A DNA stretch of 64,000 nucleotides from Cristatella mucedo (Eukaryota > Bryozoa > Phylactolaemata > Cristatellidae): contig WPIO01000001.1 of assembly GCA_009760855.2 (NCBI GenBank), positions 20,144,001 through 20,208,000 of the forward strand, written 5' to 3'. Positions within the stretch are counted from its first letter, which is position 1; each line of letters begins with the position of its first letter. A program made the translations under genes and the position numbers. The notes under the pieces are model-generated. The model searched no databases, was not told the origin of the DNA, and saw only the letters and a list, made by a program, of their open reading frames with translations. This document shows positions 1 through 24,790 of the stretch, piece after piece.

Positions 1-2691
1 TTCACTGGGCCAATAAATTAGCTGCCCTTCGCATTTCACGTAAGGCTGTAGGCTACAAAAGGTTTATCTCTTGAGGTCCTGGAACTCTATTTCAAGATTC
101 TTGCTCTGAGATAATAAAGTGCTCCTACTGCCGGCACGCATATTCAGTAGAAACATAAGGAAAATAAATAATTCAAATTTAGCTGTATACGCTCTAAGAG
201 AACTTAAGCACTATCCAGGCGCTTTACTTATGCTGCCATGCTCGAGCCCACGACTTGTATCGTAAAACCTACTTACGTCACTGAAAATTTACTTGAGGGA
301 CTCACCCAAAATAGTGTGAGCAGGCCAGATCAAAGTCTAACTAGAGCGGCACCCTAAGAAAGTGCGTCAACTACGAGCCCAGGATAACGTTCGATGCCGC
401 CTGGAAATACGCTACCGCCTTTTTTGGCTTTATTAGTGCAATCTTGCTTTTCTCTTTACCGGATCTCGCATCACCTCATCTTTTCTTTATCTATCTCATC
501 AACCATTACACGAATTTTTGTAGACCTAACCTTTTTACTCTTACGCCCGACTCTGTGTCCTAGTAGGTACTTCAATAATGTTTTAGACCTCACCCCAGTT
601 GAGATCTTGTCCCACTTTGAAAATTAATTTCGGTCGGATTTCACCCACTGCACTCAAAATCGAGCGCGGTCGTCAGCTACAATGCGGCACTTGACTTGGG
701 GCGATGTGCACCACGCTAAAGTGGACTCACAAATATGTCTTCGACAAGGGCCAGGCACAATAGACCTTCCCTTTAAATTAGATCGGACACTTTTTCCACG
801 TTTTTGTTTAGTTCAGGTAACGATGCTCGATGTTTGTAGCAGCTGTGTGCAATTTCCTTCAGGGTAGAGGGAAATATTTTAGGGCGCCACGCCTGGTATC
901 AGCAATTGCAAGCTTTCTCGCTGTCGGGAATTCTTTCGATCTACCTCACATGACGGTTCGCAGCAAGCGAGTAGTCACTTTCACCGGATCCTCTCCGCTG
1001 ACGATACCTAGAGGCAGAGAATAGAAAGAAACAGAGTTGTAGTGCGGAGCCAGATACGAGATGCGACACTGCACTGCTTCAGTGTGGTATTAATACGTTA
1101 GCTACACAGTAGTAATGCTTAAGAATCAGTAAGTCGCTCTAAAGGTAATCTGAAGATAACGGATGAAGGCTTTGGTTTGACTCACTGAATTCGACGCGTC
1201 TGCCAGCAGCCCGTTGGTATCTAAGTAGTCAGACAAACCTTAATTTCCAGCAGAAAACCCTAGACTAGTGTTGGCACAGGCTGCTTCCACTCGTTGGGCG
1301 TTCCGTTGTTTACCGGTACTCCCTTAGCGCTTGAGTAAACGCTGCTGGTAAGGTAATGCAATATTAAATGCTTCCCTCAGACGACCCGCCTTAGATATGG
1401 ATACTTCTTTGGCACAGCCAAATGTCAACCCATGCCGAGGGTGAAACATCGAAGCAGAATTTCTATTTTGGAAAACAGCTTTGGGAGTTGCCCAGGCTTG
1501 CAGGCTCGCTTACCTGTCATATAGACCGGCTGTTGCAATTGCCGGGTGATCCGAACCACTGGTTTCGTGTCTCCTACAAATGACCGGCATGCTCAGATTT
1601 AGTGACTGATACAATTTAGGTGTACCTCGTGTTCCGTAGCCAAGCGCAGCGACTTCAATCCGCTAGATTTTGCTCCTAAATAGGGAGATGACCGTCAGTT
1701 TCAAACACTAAAATGAACGGGCTTGCAAGCACGTGCAGATTTAGCAAGGAATGACGTCGAACATGCTGATCGAAAGGTAGCTGCGGGTCATCAGGCAACG
1801 GAGCTACTACGTCACTACTCCTTGCGATTGGTGTACACGAGACGGCAGACAGTGGGGCGGGACTATGTACGACCACTGCCTCTGCCTCTCTGCCTTTGTT
1901 TTAACAGAAGACAGGCAATACGATAAGAATGTGTACGAATGCATCCGCCTCCGACACAAACAGGTCAATTTCAAAAGCAACCGGACAGCAGCTTTGTGAC
2001 AGTATCAGCAGCGGAAACCAAAGATGATAAATCCATTATTGCCCTTACCTTTTCCACATTGATTGGTTGCCCGAGCCATCCAAATTAGCTCTCGACTGCA
2101 TAGTGCGGCCAGGAAAACGTATCCTTTCACTGCGAACAGACTTAGGTGAGTCCCTGCCTGATGTAAAGAGCCCGCTAGCAAATAATATAAATCACAGCTG
2201 CAGTTAGTGCATATTGACGCCCTTAACATTGTCTTCCGGTCCAAACGTGTACTATGCATTTGAGCATGCCAAGCAGCTTTCAAATGCCAAGCCTGCATGA
2301 CTGCAACTCTCTGAAGATACAGAGCCTAATTCTTACACGTACAGATAATTATTAATATACATTTTGCATTTATATATTTTTATCTGCATTTATAATCGTA
2401 TATATCCTGTATGCACAGATACCTGAATATTTACTAGGGTTACTCCATATACGTGTACCAGCCCAAGGGCACGCATACCACACACAGAATGTGTAGCAAA
2501 ATACGAGAAGACCACGTTATTGGATCTGATCTTTGTCGAGTGACGCAATGTGCCTCTACTTCCTGAGAAAGAGAAAAGCACAAACACGGGCACAGAGTGG
2601 TGAAGACGGAATGAAAAGAACAAGAGAGATATGAAGGAAGCAGAAGTGAAAGAGGAGAGAGAGATAAAAAGGGAGAATGAGGAGACATAGA
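1..2691. other. unassigned sequence
   Basis: I recognise no exon, repeat family or RNA gene here. Open frames are short (under 100 codons), lack splice-site support and match no family I know. If the EPB41L4 gene on the minus strand extends past 7658, its last exons could lie here, but I could not identify them. Confidence 0.4.
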
Positions 2692-2920
<229 letters not shown>

Positions 2921-3311
2921 CCGCAGACATTGGCACAGTCACACGACTAGGATATCTAAAAGATGGATGAATTATCTAGTTGCGTTGGTCCCAGCCAGTT
3001 GTCCAACGGATGAGATCCGATAACGAGGCACTTTACTTACCCGGCTGCTGGCTGCTCTGCCCAAGGTGCAGACCTCACGCTTCTCGGCGAGTCGGCGCCG
3101 CCAGAAGCACTGCAGTGCAGAAAATGTACAAAATGGACCGGAACGCTCTCGACTTGTCAACGCCCAGTAATCTCCCAAGAATACATTTAGCACAATGGTC
3201 AGACGAATGGTTATACCTCAAAACAACCCAAATTACTTGCGTGAGGTGACAGCAGTTGGAAATGGATACTGCTTCAGGCGTGTTAACATCAAAAGAACAA
3301 ATGCAAAGTAC

Positions 3312-3656
3312 TCACCGTATTTTTACAAGTATAAGTCACGCCCAAGTATAAGTCGCACCCTTAATTTATGGACACAATTTTTTTCGAATTTTTTTTAGTT
3401 GAAACTATTATTGCTGAATATATAGCTCACTTTTTGTTAATATAAGTTTGTTTTCATCACTACCGTTAGCAAGAAACTCGTCATCAGTATCACCGCTAAC
3501 ATCTTCACAGTCTTCTGCAACATTTTCAATGTCTTAATCGTCACTTTCACTGTATACAGTGACTGACACTGATTATTAGTGTATAAAGTCGAAGGTTTTA
3601 TTTTTCAAAAAACATTGGAAAAAAGTGCGACTTATGCTCGTAAAAATACGATAGTT
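3312..3656 (-). mobile_element. non-autonomous DNA transposon remnant with inverted ends
   Basis: The two ends are imperfect inverted repeats. The left end reads CCGTATTTTTACAAGTATAA and the reverse complement of the right end reads TCGTATTTTTACGAGCATAA. Both continue into AGTCGCAC-like sequence. The interior on the minus strand (about 3430-3571) reads as an acidic peptide rich in Asp, Glu and Ser with one stop, like the acidic C-terminal tail of some transposases. An internally deleted cut-and-paste element is the simplest reading. The superfamily (pogo/Tigger or similar) is not settled because the target duplication is unclear. Confidence 0.6.
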
Positions 3657-3989
3657 CAGGGTCATGGAGCGAGCAATTTTTCCAATCTTTCCAAGCGTAG
3701 AAAGTGTCTTGTCAACTGCTCCTGTTTCGTGCAAGCGACCATTTGCACTTAAGCATAAAACGGCGAATTCTAAGTACCACCGAAAAGCTCATGCGTGTAT
3801 GCAACATTTATTAGATCAGCCCATAGTTAACGCACCTTGAAGCCGCAATTCTCGACACGACTCCTTGAGTAAGGTCTGAAGCAGGTTGAGGTCCGAATCG
3901 TTTTGATTCCGTGCTAGTTAATTCCGTACCTGTACGATGGTATGAATGAAAATAGTAGCAAAAGCGATCGGTTGATTCAGCAGCCTCAT
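3657..3989. other. unassigned sequence
   Basis: No exon, repeat family or RNA recognised. Confidence 0.4.
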
Positions 3990-4095
3990 TTACATACATA
4001 TAGCAGAAGAAGAGTTTGCGGCTATCACCAGCGCCTGTAGTGAGCAGTTAAGAATAGCTTGCTTTAGGACTCGAGCACACGACCTGTACTGTGCA
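3990..4095 (-). mobile_element. diverged SINE-1 fragment
   Basis: Read on the minus strand it contains a B-box-like GCTCGAGTCC followed by the SINE-1 body GGTGATAGCC, a TCTTCTGC-type segment and GAGGCTGCTGAATCA. This is the order seen in the better copies at 45309, 62605 and 62977. It is an old copy without a clear A box. Confidence 0.6.
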
Positions 4096-4259
4096 GCGAA
4101 AGCACCTGGTCGCTGCGAAAACATTAACGTCTGACTAGAAACCCTTGCTGTTTTGATCGGCACTCGTGGTGAACGGCTCTGAATTAGGATGCTAAGCAGT
4201 TCGAGAATATGCAAAATAGTAGTTAACAGGGCTGAAAGGATTTCTGTGAAATCTGCAGT

Positions 4260-4574
4260 TTGACTTGGCCCGAGCCAGTCAATCATGCGAGTGCCACTTC
4301 CTGTCCTGGGGCGTGCCGGCATAATCGGCATAAGGAAAGCGCTTGGCAGCCCGACGGTCGCCGATGCCTTCGTAAACCATCCCACGGTCCTCGAGCAGAC
4401 GAGCTCGATGAACCGCCGCCGCCAAGTTATGCAGCGCTTCATGAACCGACCGCCAGCCCTGGCACGGCCTCGCCGGGCGGCACGCAGCTACTATTCCCCT
4501 ATTCGCGGTCCACTAACCGCCACCGCATTCGATTAGCTGTTGTGCATGGCGTGGATATGGTGAATCCACTCTAA
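4260..4574 (+). other. GC-rich open frames, possible exon, unrecognised
   Basis: A GC-rich island in otherwise AT-rich DNA is open in several frames. One plus-strand frame contains DELDEPPPPSYAALHEP, which includes a PPxY-like motif typical of WW-domain ligands. A minus-strand frame is also open for about 75 codons and ends at a stop near 4284. It could be a last exon of EPB41L4, which is transcribed on the minus strand, but I saw no match to that family's tail. No function is assigned. GC richness alone makes long chance frames likely. Confidence 0.2.
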
Positions 4575-4989
4575 TCGAACTATAATCGCACTTTGGTCTC
4601 GGTCGGCGCTATGCGACTCGTGGTCACTCGAGCACAAACTATCATCAGCTCAGTACACTGAAGAGCAACTATTGTGAGTACGATGCTATTTCGAAGTGCA
4701 TCGCGTGGAGCCACGGACGACGTTGAAAGTTGGCTCCATCAATTAACATTTCTCGCGAGCCCTTGTGCGCTGTAGCTGTAAGCTTTTAATCTCGTGGGCT
4801 GTTGCTCCATTTTCCGGCAACGTCGCCAGCCGCGGACTCCAGCGGGGACTAGCCTGATTGGCCGCTCTCGCTTGCTACCGTGCCTCAACTTCCAGCAGAG
4901 CAACGCGAGGGCACCCCCCCCAAATAGTTCCACCGCTGGGTGCCGGTCCTCAGAGAGACGGCGCCACACACCTGTCGAATGCGCTCCTT
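4575..4989. other. unassigned sequence
   Basis: Nothing recognised. GC content rises towards the repeat that starts near 4990. Confidence 0.35.
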
Positions 4990-5154
4990 TCCTACGGGCT
5001 CGCACCGTTGCAGGCGTGTCATCGCCGTCACGTGGTTCCGTCCCAGCCGACGTTCCGTCTGCCGAACGGGCACGCTCCATGCCGACACGCGACACGTCCC
5101 TGCCGCGAAATTCACTTCTTGCCTCTCCGTTGTACTTTTACTGTCCACTCTCCA

Positions 5155-5222
<68 letters not shown>

Positions 5223-5370
5223 TCTCTCTCTCTCTCTCTTCTTTTCTCGTCTTCTCTTCTCTCTTCACACTCCGGAGCAGCACACACGATGGCTACCACT
5301 ACATCCGTAAGCACGCTCGCCCGCTTGCGTTTGCCAGCGTTCAATACAGCCGCCGTCGTCAGAATCACGA
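4990..5370 (+). repeat. interspersed repeat R1, copy 1
   Basis: This stretch matches the reverse complement of 54790-55110 over most of its length. Shared blocks include CACGTGGTTCC, GACGTTCCGTC, GCTCCATGCCG and CGGAGCAGCA. This copy has an expanded (CT)n tract at 5154-5243 where the other has a short pyrimidine run. The family is unknown. Two copies in opposite orientation about 50 kb apart indicate a dispersed element, not a gene. Confidence 0.7.
5154..5243. repeat. (CT)n microsatellite
   Basis: Nearly perfect CT dinucleotide tract inside repeat R1. The Ser/Leu-rich and Arg/Glu-rich ORFs across it are artefacts. Confidence 0.95.
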
Positions 5371-5374
5371 AGAA

Positions 5375-5659
5375 TCAACGTCAGAATCAGAATCACGCAG
5401 ATTCAACCAGCTTTATCTGGCAGCGCTAATTGTGCATCGACAATTTGATTTACCCACCAGCTACAGTTTTGGCTTTGCAGCGAAGCCTACAGTCAGCTAC
5501 TAAATATGGCGCTGCCAGAACACTTAAATCCAATGCTGCTGGTCCGCGAGCGACGAGCAAAGCGCACCGAGCACGCTTCGCTGGTGTGCTAATACGCCGT
5601 GATCGCTTGCTCTCATTACGCGACAGAGCCGACTTTTAAACAGCAGAACGGCGGCGAAG
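5375..5659. other. unassigned sequence
   Basis: No gene or known repeat recognised between repeat R1 and the first LINE tail. Confidence 0.35.
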
Positions 5660-5850
5660 ATAATAATAATAATAATACATTTGTATAGCACCCTTAGATA
5701 ACCTAATCTCTTTCTAGGCACTGCACAGCCACTGTGACGAAAGCATGATCGTACGGTTAGTAATAGCATGCACACTGCCAACAAGGATAACATGGTTAGA
5801 GGTGAATTTACAGGTGCTGTACACATGTCATTTGCATAACGCCATTTGCA
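5660..5850 (-). mobile_element. L2/CR1-like LINE 3' end (family B)
   Basis: On the minus strand this carries the family's 3' tail, ending AGGGTGCTATACAAATG followed by a short (ATT)n run. It has the shared TAGAAAGAGATTAGGTTATC core and is 5'-truncated. The next copy starts directly after it. Confidence 0.75.
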
Positions 5851-5865
5851 CGCGCTTTACGAAAT

Positions 5866-7570
5866 AATAATAATGCATTTGAATACCCCCTCCCCAGATA
5901 ACTTAATCTCTGTCTAGGCACTTAACGAATGCTGTACAGGAAGCATGATCAAATGGTTAGAGATAACATGTACAATGTCAACACTCACATTGTCAACATG
6001 TAAATATGGTTAATGGTAACCTTCACAGTGTCAGCATGCATAAGAACACAAGGGATAAATCACAAGCATCCAACAAATGCTGCGAGAAAATCTTGCCTTT
6101 TTAGCTTATTTTGAAATTTTGTTAAGTTAGAGGACGTTGAGACATAAGTCGGAAGTGACCTCCATACTTTGAAAGCATATGAACTAAAAGCACTGTTTCC
6201 ATGGGATTTGAGGTTGTTCCGAAGTAAAGCTAAATTATTTGAGTCAGAAAAGTCGGTGACACGACGCTTAGCCAGGGTTGGGAATAGTTCTGATAGTTAG
6301 TCTAGAGCCAAAGAATGAAGGGACCTAAAAGTGAGTGACAGAACCTTGAAGGTGATACGCTGCTTGATTGGAAGCAGAGTGGCGAAAAGGGGTATGATTT
6401 GGCAACTGCGACGCTCACGACAGACGAGCCCAGCTGTAGAGTTTTGCACCAGCTGTAAGCACCTGATTGCACAGGCCGGTAGACCAGCGAGCGGTGAGTT
6501 ACAGAAGTCAAGATGGAATTTCACAAATACACGGGCCAATTTAGATGCAATTTTCGTGTCTCAGCAGGCCCCCATTTTGGCAATGCTATTTAGTTGAAAA
6601 CAGGTAGACTTGACTGTGGAGCTAACATGGTAATAATATCTAGTTATAGGTCACTCCGCATCACGACACCTATATTTCGTGTAGATGCTACAGGAGATAT
6701 GCTGGCAGAGCGTGTTTTGAGTGTTATGCTTTCCGAGTCACACTTGGCCTGACCATAGCTAGTAAGTTAGTTTTATCGTCATTTAAATTTGAGAAAGTTT
6801 TCTGCCATCCATGTGCGCGTGTCAGCAGTACATGTAACAAGGGAGTTGGGAGAATTTGACACGCTATTGAGGGCTGGGAGGGATCAAAGCATGGGTACAG
6901 TTGTGTGTCATGGGCGTAGAAGTGGACGTTTAGACTCTGCTCGGCGATCACATCGGCAATAGGGAGAGTATAAACGGTGAAAAGAAGCGGACCAAGAAAA
7001 TAGCTCTAAGGTAATCCATACATAAGTGGTTCCTTGGATGATCTTTTTTCTCTTTACATCAATATTCGCGAGCCTTTCACTGAGATAGGGTCTAAACGAT
7101 TGCATCGAGGTGCCAGCGATGTTCAGGCAAGAGAGGTGGCGCTCTAGAAGGAATTGGTGATTAATAGTATTAAACGGTGCCGAAAGATCAGGCAAATCGC
7201 CTTTACCCAATTTTGAGTTTCTGAGAAGATCGTTTTACACTCTAAGCAATGAGGACTTGTTTGAGTGATTAGCTCTGAAAACCAGACTGGAACTTACTTG
7301 CTAGGTTGGAAGTTTCAATATAAGCATTCAGCTGGTCCGCCACCACTCGTTCCAGTGTCTTTGATAAGAACCGTGGAAGGGAGACTGGGTGGAAGTTGCT
7401 TACGCTCTCTTGGTGTAATTGGTGGCGTAGCAACAGCTTTTTTGAAAGGGGTACGGACAAGACCAGAGGCTATAGACGTGTTTGTTAGGTTAATAATGCA
7501 TGGCAACTTCGCGTCCATGCATCGCAGAAGCGGGTCGGTGGGACTAGGGTCTACATACCCCACAGGGGTC
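5866..7570 (-). mobile_element. 5'-truncated L2/CR1-like LINE (family B), broken reverse transcriptase
   Basis: On the minus strand the pieces follow reverse transcriptase order in several frames. Near 7400 is LSKTLERVVADQLNAYIE. Near 7150 is a FNTINHQFLLERHL segment (the D-x-x-N-H-x-x-L region). At 6860-6910 FYAHDTQLY stands where the catalytic FYADDTQLY is expected. Near 6480 is [20 protein letters not shown]. The 3' tail is at 5866. The replaced catalytic Asp (YAHD) and several frameshifts make it inactive. The endonuclease domain is missing, as expected for 5' truncation. Confidence 0.85.
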
Positions 7571-7657
7571 CGACCCACGACCCCGGCGACTAAAGGCGAA
7601 CACTGTACCTGTAGGCGAAAGATCGCTAGGACTATCGCTAGGGCGTGCGACTTTCAC

Positions 7658-20051
<12,394 letters not shown>

Positions 20052-20669
20052 GGCTACTGACTTCAGCCGCAACTTCCGTGCGGACTCAACCTTCAGGCTC
20101 CCATAATGCAGCAGCTCCCACAAAACTGCTGCTCGATTCGCCCGTACACAGAAGACGTTGAGATCTCTCTCTTTCTTTCTCTCTCTCTCTCTCTCCGCTT
20201 ACTGCTCTTGACCTCGTCTTGAAGACACTCCTACTCTCTCCGGACGACGCCTGCGTCTATACAGCTAGCTTCTCGCGCTGTCTTGAAAATTTTGTGTTCG
20301 CGACAGCTTTGTCATAGACGCTAGCCGACCCGCCGACCCGCTAGCTATGCGATTCCTGTCGATGTCCACCGTGTGCGCGTGCAGACCCAAGCGATCTGGT
20401 CCTCGCTACCGCGCGACTCTTCCTGCAGTGGGTCGGCTGGAGAAGCCAATGACTCGAGTTAAACCCACGCTCGATACCTCCTCAGTCGCAGCGTTGCGTC
20501 GGATGCCATGTAGGTGTACATCCGGCGCCGAAGACAAGGCATTCTGCTTCCGGAAACCTCGCTAGATTGAAAACAGTTGCAATCGACCCGGAGCCGCACG
20601 CGAAAACAATGGTAACTTGTTTTTCTTTCTTCCGCACGCGCGTTCTATTATTCAACCAGCAGCAATTCA
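20052..20669. promoter_or_regulatory. EPB41L4 upstream region, possibly bidirectional
   Basis: A moderately GC-rich, CpG-containing stretch upstream of the EPB41L4 start, with a CT tract at 20163-20200. No TATA box is placed with confidence. An open frame runs the other way from 20670. The regulatory role is inferred from position only. Confidence 0.35.
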
Positions 20670-20915
20670 ATGAGTATCAATGGAGCCGCGGCGGCTACCG
20701 CGGCAGCACCGGACGCTCCTTCGACAGTTCTGCTCGATGAGTTCAGGCCCTCGAGGCGGTTGAAACGGAGCGCTAAAGCGCGCCTTGACGTGACCGGTGA
20801 GGAACGCGTCCACAAAAAGTCCGTGGCGATTTGTTTTCACGCAACAGCACCAGTGGCCAGCACAAGTCGAGGCCGCACTCCGCGGCGCAGCGGGACATCG
20901 CTCTCTGCTCACTGA
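20670..20915 (+). other. GC-rich open frame, possible first exon, unrecognised
   Basis: An 81-codon frame starts MSINGAAAATAAAPDAPST and contains DEFRPSRRLKRSAKARLDVT. A GTGAGG donor-like site follows at about 20801. It lies divergent to EPB41L4. I recognise no family and found no downstream partner exon. It may be a first exon, untranslated sequence or chance. Confidence 0.25.
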
Positions 20916-23326
20916 GGAGAGGGTTAGCTTTTAAGGGGGGGGGGAGGTTAGCTGCAGGGACCCGCGTCAACTCGTTCACCCAGTTAGCGCCGAGTAGGCG
21001 CGAGGGGCTGAATAAAGTCGCTGGTAACCCCATCCCCGTCAGCCTAGCCCACCGAGCACACAACAGAAAGCAAACACGTAGAGCGCAGTATAAGAAAAGA
21101 TAGTCTCGCAGTTTTCGCTTAAAAACACCAGCTTGGGTGGGGCACGGCGGATACGCATGCACACACATATGCATCCGCCCACTACTCGCGAACTCAGCAG
21201 CTCTTCATTTCGTTGTCGCGTGGTTATCACGCTATTTACGTATCATATACGAAGCCTTCCGGATTGGTATTGAGTCACAGCTGCTTTTACACTCCAGTTG
21301 CTCTATCGCATTTGTGCTTTCGCATCTACTTTTGCATCTACTTTATATCTCTATCCTTTCTTATCTACTTCGTTTGTTTCGCTTGATTTTTTACTTGCTT
21401 AAGCCCCGATTTTTTAATTATAATTCACCTAGCTCTGGCTTGAAAATACTCGGCTGGAGGTATTGCTAATCAAGACGTACGCTCGGAGAAAAACCACAAG
21501 CCGAAGTCGGGTAGCAGAAGCTGCTCTCGAAGCTGCTTACGTGACAGGATGAAAGGGTAACCCGAGCGCGCCAACAAAAGTTCGCCGACAAAAGCGAGCA
21601 ACAATAAATGCGCAGCAACGTGAGCGAGTAGGTCAAACGCGCGCTGACAAATGCAGGCAAAAACAATTTTAAGGAATGCCGGCTTAAATAGATATTTAGA
21701 ATTAGTTTGTATTGTAGGAAATAAGTACTAAATAAAATAATCAGAAATATTCCAGCAGTATTTTCAATTTCAATCAGTATCCAACATTTTTCAGTAGAAA
21801 CATCATTTCGTACCATATACTAATTACAAACAACTTTCAATCTAGTCGTTATGAAGCTTTCTCAACCGTCACAGTTCATTTGCTGTGCATGCACTGTATG
21901 CATGCATAAACATTGAGCTATTCATATATAGGTTTCACTAGTTAATTTATTACTATATATTTATATATTAATAGTATATTATATATTTATATTATATTTA
22001 TATTATTATTGTGGCACAGCAACAATAGTTTTATTAATGCTTGACGAAACTTGACACGATAGTGCTATCTCGACATCACCCGCACACTGCAATATTTGTT
22101 TTTTCTCGGTATGGTAGTAATTGTTTTGGAAGACAGAAAGCCAGTTAAACCAATTAAATTACATACTTACAAGAAAACTGTAACTGTGCACTTTTGCCAT
22201 GCACGCATTTTTCAGAGTTGTTAGCATTTCGTGCTTTTTTTGTTCCGTTTTGTTGACGCACTTTTGTATTTCGCATTTTTGTTAAGGCACCGGATAAAAG
22301 GGTGAAGATCCCCGCTTCTACTCTTCCCAATGAGGATTATTAGCTGATCAATTATTCTGGCAGGGGGAAGAACCACTAGTCCTTCTGCACCCACCCGATA
22401 ATTGATCATTTTCGCACTTTCCCCTCGGTTCTTACAGTGTCCGCTTCGTTCGCGCTTAGGCGTAGCTGCCTCTGCAAGATCGATGTCGTGAAGGGTTTTA
22501 GAACTCTCACCACGATATAGATGTGCGGTTTCTTGTACATAAGATAGCAGGCTCTTGTCTAGGGGAGCGGCGGACGATTGAATATGTGCGATTTCCACTT
22601 CTTGTATGCTCACACATATATTTTACATCCACCTCTCCCACATCAATGCACACACAAACGCAGACCGCCTAGGGTAACCTAAATGAATCACAAGCTCGAT
22701 GCGGGGCTATGAAATAGCTACACAGTGCCACAGAACCCTGCAGGCATTCGTAGCTGTGTGCCCTTGTTCGCAGCATTCCCTATCACATCTGCGCTTCGGC
22801 TTCGGGACGATGTTTGCACGTGGACAGGATCTCTGCTTTCGCATGTCCGGCGTGTAATGGGAGAGGTACACAACTAACTTATACATGCCAGTCGTGAATA
22901 ACAATAAATACATCACCTATGCGTAACACGAGCAGCCGCGAGCCCGCCATTGGCCAGTGCACCAGTAACATGATAATTTCTAGTTTGCTTTTTGGAAGCT
23001 GCCGCTACAGCATAGACATCGCTGAGCCTGCACCATCCTAAAGCCGCATTTGAACCGTCCGTCTTGCCGTTAACCTGCTTCAGTTCTGCTTCAGTCTTTG
23101 ACGCATACGTCTCTAAGACTGGAGGCGGCTACGAACACTAAGAAGCTACGCACGGATCTGCTTCTGGGCCAGGACTGAGCAAGACTGAACCAGCCAGCAA
23201 TCACAGGCGCCGCACAGGATGCGCCTTCTTCATTGCTTTGAAAGGCATGGCGGACGACGACGCATTCCTTGAGAGTCCCTGTTTATGGGACACTGTGAGC
23301 TCTTTACATAAGAATTAGATCATGGA
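20916..23326. other. unassigned sequence with AT-rich tract
   Basis: No gene recognised. An AT-only run at about 21950-22010 is low complexity. A 130-codon minus-strand frame at 22221-22613 has no recognisable motif. Poly-G at 20934-20944. Confidence 0.4.
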
Positions 23327-24790
23327 GTGGCGGCGAAAAACGCAAATGCGAATTACTTAAATTCCTGTCATAGGAAGATGCATCACAGGGGGCCTTTGCC
23401 TGTCACTATTGATCACGATATCATACTTGAACGATTGAAAACGACGATCGGTTTGGAAGACAAGGCACTGGCGTTGTTTAAATCGCACTTGTCCGGTCGT
23501 TTTCAATCCGTATCTTACGGGGATCAGGTCTCATCCACCTGACCTGGGGAGTCCCTCAAGGGTCCGCCATCGGTCCTTTGCTGCTTTCCATTTATTCTCA
23601 ACCTCTGGAAAAATGCTTTGAGCCCATGGAATAGGCTATCACTTCCATGCTTACGATTCTCTATATTTTTTTATTTTATATTTTATATATTGTATATTAT
23701 ATTTTATATTTTATTTTGTATTATTGCTTTATTTGTCATTTAAACAGTCGGAATCTGCTGCAGCAGTTGATAAACTCAATGCTTACCTTGCAGACATTCG
23801 ATCCAGGATTACGGCAAATTTCCTTATGCTAAGCGACAATAAAACGGAACAGCTACTCATAGGGCACCCCACGCTTAAGGCTGGATTTGAAAGTTTAACT
23901 CTTTTAATAGGTGATGCTTTTGTGCGGCCATCACCTTGTTCTCGGAATTTAGGTGTCGTCTTGGATAGCTGCCTACATTTTGAAAGCTTCGTTAAGAAGA
24001 CTGCTTCCACAGCTAGCCAGCACATCCGATCCTTATCCAAGATTGGGAGCTGCTTCCACGGTGGCTTTCAAAAAATTTAACTAGTTCCTCGGCTCAAACT
24101 CGGCTACATTATTGTAATTCCATTTGGCTTGGCGCCCAAAAAAGCAACTAGGCCATTGCAGCTAGTGATGAATATCGCTGCATGGCTAGTTTGCAAATCC
24201 CAGAGGTTTGACCATGTGTCTCCTTTGCTGAAAGAGCTTGAATGGCTGCCGATTGATCAACGGATACGGAGCAAAGCCTTTACGCTGACTCACACAACCA
24301 GCCACGGGTTGGCTTCTTCATACCTAGCTGAACTACTTCACAGGTGTCAGCCTCCCCATACCCTCAGACCCTGTGTGGACAGTAAACTAGCTAGCCCATT
24401 ACTCCACTTAAGGACCGTTAGCGACAGAAGCTTTAGCTCTGCAGCTCCTAGAATGTGGAACTCGCTTCCACAATTCTTATACAACAACAGATACTCTCCC
24501 GCTGCCGACTGTGGCACAACTTTTTCAGCCGCCCTGAGCTGCTACTTCCATACTACTCACTACCTCAACTGCTCTCCCGACCCACCTATGCTTCTTACTT
24601 TCTTTTTGTTGCGTGACATGAAGTCTGTTGGCTACCGAATGCGTACCGAAAGCCGCTTGGGCTTTGAGTGCGCTATACAAAACTCTCCTGCGTAACACGC
24701 ACATAGTCTTTGTCGCTTAGTGGAGTTCCAGACGGAGATACATTACTATTCTGGGGTAGAGCAAGTACGAAGCAAATACTTTAAGCAAAC
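23327..24790 (+). mobile_element. 5'-truncated LINE family A, broken reverse transcriptase
   Basis: In order it holds ALFKSHLSGRFQSVSYGDQ (palm region), a frameshifted GVPQGS-type segment near 23550, and a disrupted catalytic YADD region at 23645-23740. Next come LSDNKTEQLLIGHP, KAFTLTHTTSHGLASSYLAEL and [12 protein letters not shown], ending VGYRMRTESRLGFECAIQNS. The 3' end has GCGTAACACGCACATAGTC and GGAGATACATTAC. Family A belongs to the L2/CR1-like group by its motifs. Confidence 0.88.
23663..23722. repeat. TTTTATAT-type simple repeat inside LINE A
   Basis: An AT-only expansion lies exactly where the catalytic FYADDTQLYLSF codons should be. The flanking codons (CTGCTG..., TTATTTGTCATTTAAACAG) match other copies. 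Confidence 0.8.

Noticed and set aside
22221-22613. 130-codon minus-strand frame
   Set aside because: No known motif and no splice or promoter context. Kept only as unassigned sequence.
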